A DNA stretch of 64,000 nucleotides from Panopea generosa (taxonomy: Eukaryota; Mollusca; Bivalvia; Adapedonta; Hiatellidae), in NCBI GenBank assembly GCA_029582155.1, contig CM055912.1, positions 1,488,001 to 1,552,000 of the forward strand. The letters run 5' to 3'. Shown one piece after another: positions 21,760 through 33,289 of this stretch. The stretch's first letter is position 1, and every line of letters starts with the position of its first letter. A program made the translations under genes and the position numbers. The notes beneath the pieces are model-generated. The model saw only the letters and a program-made list of their open reading frames with translations. It did no database searches and was not told the DNA's origin.

Positions 21760-23012
21760 AGCTGGCTCTATTACACACAGACTGGCTCTATAATACCCAT
21801 GCTGGCTCTATAACATATAGACTGACTCTATAACACTCACTACAGCTCTATAACACCACTAAGGCTCTATAACACCCACACTGGCTCGACAACACCCAGA
21901 CTATCTATATAACATCAAGTCTGGCTCTATACCATCCACTAAAGTTCTATAACATCCAGACTGGCTTTAAAACGCCCAGACTATCTCTATAACACCCAGA
22001 TTGGTTCTATAACACACATACTATCTCTATACATTCAGTTTGGCTCTATAATACCCAAGCTGGCACTATGACGTCCAGACTGGTTCTATGATACTCATGC
22101 TGGCTCTATAACACACAGACTGGCACTATTACACCCAGACTATCTCTATAACACCAACTAAGGCTCTATAACACCCAGACTATCTGTATAACATCCAGTT
22201 TGGCTCTATAACACCCAGACTCTCTATAGCATCCAGACTATCTCTATAACATCCATACCGGCTCTATAATACCAAGACTGGCTCTTTAACACACATACTG
22301 GTTCTATAATACCCACGCTGGCTCTATAACATCTAGTCCTGACTATATAACACCCAGACTGGCTCTATAAAACCAAGTACTGACTCTTATAACATCCTGT
22401 ACTGAGACTAACACCCAGTACCAGACTGGCTGCATAACAACCTGTACTAACTATAACACCCAGACTAGCTATTTAACATCCAGTACTTACTATATAACAC
22501 ATATATTGGCTCTATAACATCTAGTACTGACTATATAACACCAAGACTGGCTCTATAAAACCAAGTACTGACTCTTATAACACCCTGTACTGAGACTAAC
22601 ACCCAGTACTGAGACTATAACATCCAGTAATGGCTTTATAATATCCAATACTGATTCTTAACACCCAGACTGGCTGCATAACAACCTGTACTGAGACTAA
22701 CACCCAGTACTGAGACTATAACATCCAGTAATGGCTTTATAATATCCAATACTGATTCTTAACACCCAGACTGGCTGCATAACAACCTGTACTAATTATA
22801 ACACCCAGACTGGCTCTATAAAAACCAGTACTGACTAACATCAAGACTCAGTACTGACTTAAAGACTCAGACTGGCTCTATAACAATCAGTACTGACTAT
22901 AACATTCAGACTGGCTCTATAACAACTAGTACTGACTATAACATCCAGACTGGCTCTATAACAACCAGTACTGACTATAACATCCAGACTGGCTCTATAA
23001 CAACTAGTACTC
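21760..23012. repeat. 1.25-kb minisatellite, ~20-bp unit with higher-order blocks
   Basis: The unit is close to ctggctctataacacccaga, about 60 diverged copies. From about 22320 it becomes a higher-order array. A block of about 190 bp starting tctagt.ctgactatataacaccca recurs at 22331 and 22520. A block of about 90 bp (cagtactgagactataacatccagtaatgg...) is repeated around 22600 and 22700. The 3' end is nearly regular, with 40-bp dimers. Confidence 0.9.
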
Positions 23013-23225
23013 TATGTTCTAGGTATTTGCCTGTCCTTTCTCTGTTCATATCCTTTAAAAAGATTTTCGGATTGATTGCAAATAAAAAAAATCCCCTACC
23101 TACCCACCTCCTTTCTGGTATAGGTTGGATGTGGAAAATAACAATTTTTTAAGAGTGGCCTTAGTTATCACATATTTAGATAAAATAATGTACACTTGGT
23201 TTGTGGTGTCGGGGTACATCTCTAT

Positions 23226-23296
23226 AGTGTATGTAAGCTAGCACACTTTTCTGTTTGAAAAGAGCTCCAGGTTCAAGTCCTGGTGGGGATCATGAC
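23226..23296 (+). repeat. tRNA-like sequence
   Basis: A B-box-like ggttcaagtcctgg at 23269-23282 pairs as a T-arm, but the A-box region and acceptor stem are poor. It is probably a tRNA-derived relic. Confidence 0.35.
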
Positions 23297-23757
23297 ACCT
23301 TTACAAAGTTGTACAAACTAAAAAATAAAAAAAAAAGACCATTAGGTATATTGGTTAGAATTTAAATAAAAGTGTAATAGATGGTGTAAATACAATGCCG
23401 ACCTTTCTTTACCAAGACTGTACACATGAGTGCCCATAGCCAATTAACACAGGTAATAATTAATATGTATACGAAAATACAATTGGTATGGGCTTAAAGC
23501 TATATGATGCAAATAGAATGTGGCAACTAGAACTATTACCTGAATACATAAAGACAACCAGGTTGGACTCAAAACCAGTCTCAGAATGTTACAATCATGT
23601 AGTAATGAAAGAAAGTAAACAGCCACAACCTAGACACTGGATTCTGTCAGCCAGAACTATAATATGAATGTTAGTGTTGTATAAAATATTCTGTACAAAT
23701 TATTTTACCAAATAATTCTTTATGAACTGCACTCAAATATGTACATCAATGGGTTGT

Positions 23758-23958
23758 TGTTTTACTACCTGATATTTAACCATAAGTGATATACCTTAAT
23801 TGAATAGGTGATATCACATATTTGAATAGGTGATATCATTTATTCGTACATATGATATCACTTATTCAGATATGAATAAGTGATATCCTCTATTCAAATA
23901 AGTGATATCACCTTTTTGAATAAGTGATATCTCTTATTATGGTTAAACAGTAAAACAG
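23758..23958. repeat. GATATC-containing palindromic repeat cluster
   Basis: About seven copies of (g)aatarGTGATATCac in both orientations occur between 23788 and 23935. They are bracketed by inverted ends (gttttactacctgatatttaaccata left; tatggttaaacagtaaaac right). It looks like a small foldback element. Confidence 0.65.
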
Positions 23959-24439
23959 AACCCCATATACATAATCTTTTTGTGATATTTCGAAAAGTGG
24001 ATTATTCAACCAGCGATTGGTTTATGTCAATTTTGAAAAATTAAGTATTACTGTAAACCACTTAAAAAAAATGTTAACACTGATATATAATTTATGAAAC
24101 ACATTAAAAATATTTGGTGGCAATTTATTCCCTATTAAAACAAAAATAGATTTGACACAAAAGTAGCACCTCTGCATAAGTATGTTCATTTGTATCCCGC
24201 TATATACCTTTGATAACTGAGGTTACTTGTTATATGTCTTTGGTATCCTATAAAAAAACATTTATGCTAAATCATTTTTCACATTGTACCGGTAGTTAAA
24301 ATTAGGAATATAATCTCTATCCCTGGTTACTCATTATCCTTCTTGTCATTTGGCACTCTAGATTACTCCATTAAATATACATCATTATTTAAGAAAAACA
24401 TGTCTTTATTTCTGGTTACTTAGTTATCCTTCTTTGTGA

Positions 24440-24612
24440 GGAGTGTGTGATCCAGTGGTAGAGCACCAAACACATGATCAGACGATTGTGGGTTCGATCC
24501 TCCACCACGTCTATATGTGGTGTCCTTGAGCAAGACACTTTCCCGCATATGCCTAGTACTGGTTCTAACCAGGAAGTTGTATATTTATTCACGATTTGGA
24601 GTAAAACGTACT
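24440..24612 (+). repeat. tRNA-derived SINE, family D
   Basis: The head has A box (gatccagtggtagagc) and B box (gtgggttcgatcctcc). The body reads tgtggtgtccttgagcaagacac ... actggttctaaccagg, with a truncated tail containing gagtaaaac. Confidence 0.85.
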
Positions 24613-24899
24613 TATTATCAGTTAAAATGAAACATAATTCCATTTCTCAGAAAGTTGAACCTTTGGTACATTTGAACGTCAACAAAGTCGTGTACAAAAA
24701 TCAAGTATTGCAACTGTCAAATCAACCAAAACTTTCACAAAAACATCAATCCAACCTTCAATCCACAAAATCATAATGAGTCGTCCCTGGAAAGCTGGTT
24801 AGAGTAACCAGAATCACATATTTTAATGTTGATTTGCTGCACTGCCTGTAACACCAGTACCATCCCAGGGGTCAACTCTTTCTTCCAATCTGTCCTTAC

Positions 24900-25005
24900 T
24901 GTATTCTGCCATCTGATACATAAATTCTCCAATGCTGGCTGTATTGCTGCAGTTGTTTGTAGATACAGTCAGCTTTCTCCAACTGGCTGTTAATGATGGA
25001 TATTG
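24900..25005 (-). CDS. Candidate internal exon, coiled-coil-like, function unknown
   Basis: This is a 106-bp block on the minus strand with acceptor ATATTTCAAG|C and donor ACA|GTAAGG. With two leading bases the frame is open (starts ISIINSQLEKADCIYKQLQ) and ends with two bases. It phases correctly after the BEN exon (28540-28754, ends with one base) and before 18318-18415. The peptide looks helical and amphipathic. No family is assigned. Confidence 0.45.
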
Positions 25006-25104
25006 CTTGAAATATACATGAAATATACATGAAATATACATTTTTATTATGTTTACCGCAAGACATTTTGAAATACATTACAAGTTATTCATCATTCATC
25101 AAGT

Positions 25105-25290
25105 TTTCCCAATGTAGGAAGACCTCGGAATGAATCTGAGTAGAACCACTTACTTTCCACTAGTAACTGGCAAACTTTCTCATATTTAATTTATCCGTGG
25201 ACTGAACTGAGCTTGAACCCTAAACCACAACATTGAGGTAAATGATTTTGAGACAGCAATTTAGACAACCAGATCACAGACAGATAATTC
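25105..25290 (-). repeat. SINE family C, degraded copy
   Basis: The bases aggaagacctcggaatgaatctgagtagaaccac match the reverse complement of the body at 53930-53960. A B-box relic (gcttgaaccctaaac) is at about 25210. Confidence 0.6.
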
Positions 25291-26212
25291 TATAATTCTT
25301 CATAACAATTTAGACCAGGGCTTCTAAAGCAGTGTACTGACTTCTATATCTGTGGTTGGACCAACATAAGCTAACTACCGGTATATAACATTTGTAAATA
25401 TGATAAAATTTCATACTGATTATGCATAGTTTGTTTAATTTTAATATGAACATTTGAAACATTTCCTCCATATTAACTACACAATCTGTAACAGTGCTTT
25501 ATAACACAAACATGGGCAAAATTAATGTCACTTTTGGAACAGATGCAATATTTCTTTGCACTTCTTATACTACAGTGTACAAGCAACAGTTTGACCTGTG
25601 TTGTATGCATTAAATAGAGATATTTGCAGACTTGTGTATTGTGAAAACACGCTTATCCGATATTTTAAGACAAGCTCAATGCGCAAGTAACTTTGAGAAA
25701 GGCACTGGCCCAGATCAAGATTAGACAAGTCCCGGGTATCAGGCTATCCTATTCTTTGAACACTGTGCATCACTAAAATGAACGCTGTTTCATTTAATAC
25801 ATATAATAGTAAAGTAAAGTATTTTGTATATGCTTGAAAAATGGATACTAGTATTACATTTTCCATCAGGTGCAATTTTAATATTATTGATAATACACAC
25901 ATGTAGTTATTTAGGCCTGTTCCATTTAACCATAATTTTTTCTATATGTGAAGTAATTCTGAACCAATTTAGTGGATTTTTTTTCAAGCATTTTTATTCA
26001 GATCACCCTGTTTGATGGTGTACTTTATTGCAAAATTTTGATACTGTTTTTATTCACGTAAAAGGCACATATTTTTTCCAAATTTTAAGATCCTGGTGAA
26101 GGGATTTGCTTTGAACGTAACACAAATTAATGTTGTAATGTTCTACATTTAGAGATTTTCAAAATATTCACGCACATTATCAAGAGATACAGGATATTTC
26201 TCCCACATTAAC
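25291..26212. other. No recognised gene
   Basis: This is AT-rich sequence with no supportable coding or repeat feature. Confidence 0.4.
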
Positions 26213-26272
26213 CTTCTTTCTATCACCTCATTCTCTAATGGATCAACTGCAGAGCAAGGTCGGGAAGTCACA
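26213..26272 (-). pseudogene. Partial exon copy homologous to 15892-15952
   Basis: The minus strand reads in-frame TSRPCSAVDPLENEVIERR up to a donor-like AAG|GTTAAT. It matches the TARPYCAVDSVENGDDRKK end of the block at 15892-16022. The upstream half is replaced by the 31-bp minisatellite that starts at 26270. It is a truncated exon duplicate, or the remains of the original. Confidence 0.5.
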
Positions 26273-26797
26273 ACTACCAATGTAACAAAGTTCAACAAAA
26301 ACAACTACCAATGTTACACAACTCAACAAAAACAACTATCAATGTAACAAAGCTCAACAAAAACAACTTCCAGTGTTACAAAGCTCAACCAAAACAACTA
26401 CCAATGTTACACAGCTCAACAAAAACAACTACCAATGTAACACAGCTCAACAAAAACAACTACCAATGTTACATAGCTCAACAAAAACAACTACCAATGT
26501 AACAAAGTTCAACAAAACCAACTTTCAAAGTAACAAAGCTCAACAAAAGCAACTACCAATGTAACACAGCTCAACAAAAACAACTACCAATGTTACAAAG
26601 CTCAACAAAAACAACTACCAATGTAACACAGCTCAACAAAAACAATTACCAATGTTACGAAGCTCAACAAAAACAACTTCCATTGTTACAAAGCTCAACA
26701 AAAACAACTACCAATGTTACACAGCTCAACAAAAACAACTATGAATGTAACAAAGCTCAACAAAAACAACTACCAATGTTACAAATCTCAACAAAAT
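26270..26797. repeat. 31-bp minisatellite (about 17 copies)
   Basis: The unit is caactaccaatgt(a/t)acaaagctcaacaaaaa. Because 31 is not a multiple of three, each frame cycles through the three unit translations. The open frames across it are periodicity artefacts. Confidence 0.95.
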
Positions 26798-27423
26798 GGA
26801 ATGACTCCTATGAAAATCTGAACTGGACAAAAAAACTATATATCAAGCCTAGAGTGGAAACTTGGAGTATGAAAAAAAACTTTGTTCGGTGTAATATGAC
26901 CCCACAGGTTACCATGACGTTTATTTTGCACAACTGTTCAACAGAAGGTCTATCCCAGAGTCTTATTTATTGGTGGTACAAACGGGTTTCCAATGGTGAG
27001 ACGACAGTCACTAACTGACAGTCGGCGATCTGGATGACAGAAATCTCATGTAGTTTTCCTGGGACTCCTATCAGATCTTAGTGAAAATCACTTTTATTTT
27101 TTCTGTATATTTATAAATTCTGCTCATAATACTGTGGATTTGTTTTGGTTCAATTTGAGACCAGATATTTTACTAAATTTGTAAATAGTTTTAATTAGAG
27201 TATTGAAAGTTTTTTTCCAATCCATCAGTAATGAAGGATGCAAATAGACTTATTTTCCTTTTCATTAATTTTTATACCTTTCCTGTCTTTTATCTTACAA
27301 ACAGCTAATGATAAAGTTTCTATCAATGTGAACTTTTTCAACATGATGGTGATCAGTTAACAGAATCAATACCTATTACTGAAAGATAAAATAGATTTGA
27401 AAAAATCATTCAAACATTGGCTA
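26798..27423. other. No recognised gene
   Basis: The plus strand is open to 27018 as a continuation of the minisatellite frame, without a recognisable protein. The remainder is AT-rich. Confidence 0.4.
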
Positions 27424-27747
27424 AGTTGTAGTTGTTGTTGTATGGTGTTTAGCGTTGCTTTCAGCAATTTTTCAGTCATATCACGATGGTGTCTACTTGA
27501 GACAGTATTCTTAGCGCTGTCACACTGGAGTATCATGCCGCAGACACATGGTATGATACCCCACCCAGTCACATTATACTGACACCGGGCCGACCAGACC
27601 TAGAACTCTCCTCTAAATGCTGACCGTCAAGCGAGGAAGCTTCTAGTACCATTTTTAAAGTCTTTGGTATGACCCGGCCGGGGATTGATCCCACGACCTT
27701 CCGCATGCGAAGCGGACGCTCTACCACTAGACCACGCCGCGGTCGCT
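27424..27747 (-). repeat. tRNA-derived SINE, family B (near full length)
   Basis: On the minus strand the head carries GTGGTCTAGTGGTAGAGCG (A box) and GTGGGATCAATCCCCGG (B box). The body follows with GGTGTCAGTATAATGTGACTGGG and the 3' end AGCAACGCTAAACACCATACA plus a short ACA-rich tail. Other copies are at 29632 and 41058. Confidence 0.9.
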
Positions 27748-27889
27748 CATTGGCTAAGCAAAAAACATTAACTAAGGTTTTACAGCCCAAATCATGGCAA
27801 TTCTAACTATATACATTGTATAACATGGTATGAGTGTGTTTATGAGGTTTAGTCACTATAACATAAGTAGTTGGTTGAGAAACAGAGAA

Positions 27890-28172
27890 TTGACTGATTG
27901 AATATTTAGCATCATTTTTATGCCATCCAGGGCTAACAGACGATCAGTTAAGCCAACCACTGTTTCCTGGGATCCTGAAAGGTTAATTAGAACTCAAGCA
28001 TACCCCATCTCTGCAAGAACCTGATAAATTCCCCACTTTGAATCAGCGGTGATAATGAGACACAATATAGTATATCAATTATCACGAAGATTGTTGCTGG
28101 ACAGGGATTCAAACTCAGCACCCTTGGACTGATAGTCAGACGTGTAACTGGCTGAGCTAATCGGACCTGGAT
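27890..28172 (-). repeat. tRNA-derived SINE, family A (full length)
   Basis: The minus-strand head reads CCGATTAGCTCAGCC (A box) and GAGTTTGAATCCC (B box). The body matches other family A copies. The 3' tail is tgattgaata-like. Confidence 0.85.
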
Positions 28173-28253
28173 CAGAGAAAGAGCTGAGCTAAAGATAAGA
28201 TTGTAGCTGGATGATGATGGTAAGGACAATGATGATGCCAGGTTCATGACAAT

Positions 28254-28286
28254 AGCTCTTTTACAAAAATACGAGCTAAAAATAAA
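28254..28286 (+). repeat. Hairpin-type repeat 3' end
   Basis: The bases aatagctcttttacaaaaatacgagctaaaaa resemble the 3' hairpin end of the elements at 17902 and 33721. Confidence 0.45.
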
Positions 28287-28539
28287 TTAAAAGTTGAAGT
28301 GAGCCTAAATAACTAATAACTTATCAGTCTCAGAAGAAAATGTTTTCAAAAAAATCTTGATTATTTTCCAATTATGGTTGGAAAGATCTCTACCTATTTT
28401 ATACTGGATTCCAATTTTCCTCCGATTCCAAATCACTATTGAAAATCAACTCTCTTGTGTTGCTTTCTTATAACAAATGCAAATAGAACAATCTTCAGTT
28501 TATGTCTTAATTCATGATTAGTGAGATTTATCTACTTAC

Positions 28540-28754
28540 TGATAAAATCATTTATAATCTCTTTGTCCAGTGCAGGTCTTGTTTTTGTACTCCTGGCTGA
28601 GCTTCTTGAAAAGGTCTTCATCAAAAATACAACTAGTAAATGTCTGGCCAAAGCTGTGTCACTCCATTTAGCCTTTCTCAGGCAATATAACCAGCTGGGA
28701 CACAGAAATCTTGATCCCATAGCCTGGAACAAGCTCAGTCTCATTTGAATAGTT
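28540..28754 (-). CDS. Candidate exon encoding a BEN-type domain
   Basis: This 215-bp block on the minus strand has a strong acceptor (TTTTTTTACAG|A) and consensus donor (ATCA|GTAAGT). With one leading base it is open for 71 codons and ends with one base. The C-terminal half fits the BEN domain pattern: ALARHLL in the helix that BEN proteins start with, an SSARSTKTRPALD segment and a closing helix EIINDFI. BEN domains act in DNA binding and chromatin or transcription contexts. Only part of the domain is here, so the rest should lie in flanking exons. The N-terminal half (SRFLCPSWLYC) is not recognised. This is the clearest host-exon signal in the window, but it could be an isolated duplicated exon. 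Confidence 0.6.
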
Positions 28755-28927
28755 CTGTAAAAAAATGTAAAATACATTATTGCACAATACATTTTACTCT
28801 GGTGTTAGTACACCAAAGAGTCATCAAAGCAAGGTCATTAAAATAAATTCAAGTATTGACAACATCATAAGTTGTTACACATGTGAAACGATCTATTTAG
28901 TTTTATGGATACACTTTGTATATAACA

Positions 28928-29580
28928 TTTTGTATATGACACTTCACATAACTTCATATGTGACACTTCACATAACTTCATATGTGAAAGTTCACAAACT
29001 TCATATGTGATGCTCATTATACAACACTTCATATGTGACACTTCACATAACTTCATATGTGACACTTCACATAACTTCATATGTGACACTTCGCATAACT
29101 TCATATGTGAAAGTTCACAAACTTCATATGTGATGCTCATATACAACACTTCATATGTGACACTTCACATAACTTCATATGTGACACTTCACATGACTTC
29201 ATATGTGAAAGTTCACAAACTTCATATGTGACACTACACATAACTTCATATGTGAAAGTTCACAAACTTCATATGTGATGCTCATATACAACACTTCATA
29301 TGTGACACTTCACATAACTTCATATGTGACACTTCACATGACTTCATATGTGAAAGTTCACAAACTTCATATGTGACACTTCACATAACTTCATATGTGA
29401 CACTTCACATAACTTCATATGTGAAAGTCCACAAACTTCATATGTGATGCTCATATACAACACTTCATATGTGACACTTCACATAACTTCATATGTGACA
29501 CTTCAAATAACTTCATATGTGACACTTCACGTAACTACATAATTATATGAAACATCATAAAACTTCATATGTGACACTCA
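28928..29580. repeat. 24-bp minisatellite with CATATG palindromes and higher-order structure
   Basis: The base unit is cacataacttcatatgtgacactt. Variant units gtgaaagttcacaaacttcatatg and tgatgctcatatacaacacttcat recur in blocks, giving a higher-order pattern. Frames are open on both strands because the unit is a multiple of three. Confidence 0.95.
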
Positions 29581-29631
29581 TAAATGAATTGTCACAGAAC
29601 AATATTTCAAATAATAAATGAGATTATCTGT

Positions 29632-29825
29632 ACGATGTTTAGCGTTGCTTTCCACCCAGTCACAATATACAGACACCGGGCTGACAAGACCTAGAACTGT
29701 CCTCTAAATGCTGAGTGCTAAGTGAGGTAGGTTCTAGTACCATTTTTCTGATATGAACTGGCCAGAGATCAAACCTTTAACCTTCCGCATGAGAGGCAGA
29801 TGCTCCACCATTAGACCACCACTAC
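29632..29825 (-). repeat. SINE family B, partial
   Basis: It contains gatgtttagcgttgctttc, gacaccgggctgacaagacctagaac and the tRNA-like head (aaccttccgcatgagaggcag..gctccaccattagaccac). About 90 bp of the body is missing after the 3' end. Confidence 0.8.
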
Positions 29826-30116
29826 ATTCCTATGTTACACAAACTGTTTATATACACATACTTGGTTTAATTACATTACATACGCTTTTTGGCATTAAAT
29901 CTATGCTTGGGCAGCATGTGGCTTGACATTTGCTAAAATGATCAATAAATACAAGACTACCAAATATTGTACCAGATAATTATTGTGATAATGTAAAATT
30001 TTACTTTTAGCCAGTTCACACTTTTCCTTCGTCAGTCGTAAATCCAAAATATTTTTCTGTTACAAATCAAGAGTGTTTTCATGCAGAATGGCTATGTATG
30101 AATTATTTGGTTAACA

Positions 30117-30390
30117 AAATAGATGACCAGTTCCCAGTAGTCTGAAATATAAATAGATGACCAGATCCCAGTGGTCTGAAACATAAATAGATGACCAGAT
30201 CCCAGTGGTCTGAAGTTTATAGATGACCAGATCCCAGTGGTCTGAAATTTATAGATGATCAGATCCCAGTGGTCTGAAACATAAATAGATGACCAGATCC
30301 TATTAGTCTGAAATATGTAGATGACCAGATCCCAGTGGTCTGAAACATAAATAGATGACAAGATCCCAGTGGGCTGAAACATCAATGGAT
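30117..30390. repeat. 34-bp minisatellite (about 8 copies)
   Basis: The unit is agatgaccagatcccagtggtctgaaacataaat, with length variants of 30-34 bp. Confidence 0.95.
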
Positions 30391-30547
30391 GTTCCTGAAT
30401 GCATCTAGTCACATTATATTAGAATATGGCCCAATTTTAAAATGTTTTACTGTTGGATGATTAATTACTGATTATTAGTTTGTCCTGAGTCAAGCATTCA
30501 GAATCACATGTTTGACAAAAGGAGGTAGTCTAAGTATGTGCGATAGA

Positions 30548-30845
30548 TTTGTTTGTTTGTGTGAATATTTAGCATCATTTTTATGCCATCAAGGGATAAC
30601 AGATGATCCATTAACCTAACCACTCTTTCCTGGGATCTTGAAAGGTTAAACCAGTACTCAAGTACACTCATCTGTGCAAGTAACTGATAACTTTTCCACT
30701 TGAATAAATGATGAGATATGAATAACAATAAGATGCAATGTTGTATATCAATCTTCAAGGAGACAGTGGCTGGACAAGGATTCAAACTCATGACCCCTGA
30801 ATTGATAGTTAAACCTGCAACTGACTGAGCTAACTGGGCCTGTCT
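30548..30845 (-). repeat. tRNA-derived SINE, family A
   Basis: The body reads atttagcatcatttttatgcc ... aacctaaccactctttcctggg. The head at the right end is (minus) CCCAGTTAGCTCAGTCAG with B box GAGTTTGAATCC. A (gttt)n tail is at 30550. Confidence 0.85.
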
Positions 30846-31799
30846 GTGTGTTCCAATTTAAGATAAAATTCTGTTTCCATGGTTTAATGAAGCCACGTGT
30901 AACAGAACTCCTTTTTGTCAGATATGGAAACTACCAATAAGTTATCAACCAGCCTGATAACGGTACAGCATCAGGTGTATAGAATTTAGTGCAAGTCAAA
31001 TGTCACCACTTAAACCAATTAATCAGGGTTTATTTATCTCTTTTCCTCTCTTGCATGTGCTTTTCCTTTCATGTGTTTGTTATGTTCATTTTGTAATTTT
31101 TCTGATACATTATTCATTATTTTATTTTTCATATTCTTATTTTAATCGTGAAATGATTGATTATACTCAGTTCTTGAAGTTTTGACTGGCATTTCTCTTT
31201 CTTCTTTAAACAAGTCGTTATTTATTTTAGTATTTAAATTTGCACCTACAAACTGACCCTTGACATTGTGGCATACATAATATGAACTAAGGCATTGCCT
31301 CTCTTGGGGTCGAACTTCAATTTTATAAGTATAGTAAACAAACAAATACTAAATACACTTTATAGTACATGTATTATATGTTTAGGATAACATTGCAGAT
31401 GTTTCCATTATATATTTAATATGTATTATGTTTATCATAAATAAATCACTTATTATATGATTGAAACTTTATTCAAGGAACTATATCTCTAATTCCTTGG
31501 TTTGCAAAACAAAATCAAACGTTATAAGCATCATAAATTGGTAGTGCAACATATTGCACATCTCTAGGAGCCTTTTAAAGTTTTTTTTATTTTGCGTCTC
31601 CCGAGTTATGGACAGCAGAAAGGATATCCAAATAATAAAGAAGCTGTCCATTCACGCCTTATTTAATCAAGCTTCATAAATGGATGCTGGTCACAAAATA
31701 CCTTTTGACGTGGGTTTTTCTTTGGTTATAAATGTTTCTTGCATAATATAAATGTCACAGTGTGTACCTAAACTGTTAGGAGAGAAACATATGTCAACT
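30846..31799. other. No recognised gene
   Basis: This is AT-rich sequence. Short plus and minus ORFs here have no protein-like features or splice context. Confidence 0.4.
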
Positions 31800-31873
31800 G
31801 TCTGGTTAGCTCAGTCGGTAGAGCACTTGACCTGTAAGTGAAAGGTCCCAAGTTCGAGTCTGCAATGGTGCAT
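31800..31873 (+). repeat. tRNA-like sequence (probable pseudogene)
   Basis: The A box (ggttagctcagtcggtagagc) and B box (aagttcgagtctg) are intact and correctly spaced. The acceptor and T stems do not pair and no 3' SINE body follows. Best read as a tRNA pseudogene or isolated SINE head. Confidence 0.5.
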
Positions 31874-32771
31874 ATTTTTCTTGCCTTATTACATAAATAT
31901 AATACATGTCTATACTATAGTTTACACTGAGCAGATAGCCAGTATGTATTTTTACTGGGGTTTCAAAACAATTTCAAAACAGACCTAGAAGACAAAGGAA
32001 CCAATCACAGTGCAGCCACCGTCCTTTTGTAAGTAACCTTAAATTTCTCACAAAATGTTTTTAGACTACCAGAGCGAAGATTGATCCGACAACTTCGGCA
32101 GTGAGAAGTAAATGGTTATTTTAAAACAACACTATGGACAACTCTGCCACAGAAGGAATCATTTGTATAATTCAAAACACCAGACATTCATACTGTATTC
32201 AAGCATAAATAGAGTTCTTGCAGTTTAAATGTTAAAATATGACTTAACCAAATGTATATTTCTGGACAAATGTTGGAAACGTCTAGGACACAGGACTAGA
32301 CTAAAATTTAAGAGAAGTCTCTGGTCGTGGCGGTAATTTGAACCTCCATCTCCCATGTACAAAGAAAAAACAACAGCATTGTGCATGACTGCGTACATAA
32401 ACCAACACATTTACTTAAGTTCCCAAATTAGCAGCTGAGGCATCCAAATATATATGAAATATACAATCTGGACATAGGTTCCCTTCAGTTCTTATCCAGA
32501 CACTTCTACCATCTGGTTGTAATAATAAACAAGACAAACAAAATAGACAAAAAATATACACCATGTATGATTATACACTGCAGTCCACGGAAAATATACT
32601 TTTCGAATGTAAGGCAGTCAGAAAGAGTAAGCATAAGTTAGTAGCATTTTGTCCATGCAGCAGCAAACATTATAAAAAAATATACATTTTTAAAAGAGAA
32701 TAATTTCATTAAAAAATAAAACAGACATTTCTTTTTTCACCATATCTAAGCCATCTCTTTTCATGTTGTTC
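31874..32771. other. No recognised gene
   Basis: Nothing supportable was found in this AT-rich stretch. Confidence 0.35.
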
Positions 32772-32842
32772 GCAACTGCTGGGATTCGAACCCAGAACTT
32801 CTACAAAAGTGTAGATGTGTTTGCCAGTTACACCACAGAAGC
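32772..32842 (-). tRNA. tRNA-like gene or recent tRNA pseudogene, 71 nt
   Basis: On the minus strand the T arm is perfect (CTGGG-TTCGAAT-CCCAG), the D stem pairs (GTGT/ACAC), and the acceptor pairs 5 of 7 with two T-T mismatches. The anticodon arm pairs TCTAC/GTAGA but leaves only six loop bases (ACTTTT) instead of seven. The odd loop and mismatches make a functional gene unlikely, and identity cannot be assigned. Confidence 0.4.
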
Positions 32843-33289
32843 ATATCATGTTGTACAAAGATAATGAACTTAAATATTTACCAAATCAAATTATGTAAAT
32901 TAATAGAAATTAATATTTAAAATAGCCCAAATTTCTATTAATAAAATGCACTCTTGTAACACAGCACTATATGTTTGTTTTCTAATACTATATACATGTA
33001 GTATAATAACAAATTTTGTGAAATTAAAAATCAGATCAACTTTTCCTTTTTTATGGGGGAAAACGCTTCAACAATCTGGAAGCTAGTTTTTAATCGAAAT
33101 ATACAGGTATTGATTTCAAGTCAGGTTGAAACATCTAAAGCATCAGCTGTGTGTTTTATGGTATTTTTTACATAAATATCTGTACTTTATAAAATGGTTA
33201 AATTTTGATATCTCGGTCCCAATTAAATACCCCCACTTTGTAAAATGAATCGCACCTTGGGAGTTTATTCATGTTATAAGTTAAGTCTA

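Noticed and set aside
26311-27018. Asn/Thr/Lys-rich ORFs on the plus strand
   Set aside because: Translation of a 31-bp minisatellite; the same unit is read in successive frames, so this is not a conserved protein.
28928-30390. Possible CRISPR-like arrays (regular 24- and 34-bp repeats)
   Set aside because: There are no unique spacers between repeats, the units are directly tandem, and the DNA is clearly eukaryotic.
31800-31873. Functional tRNA gene
   Set aside because: A and B boxes are good, but acceptor and T stems do not pair.
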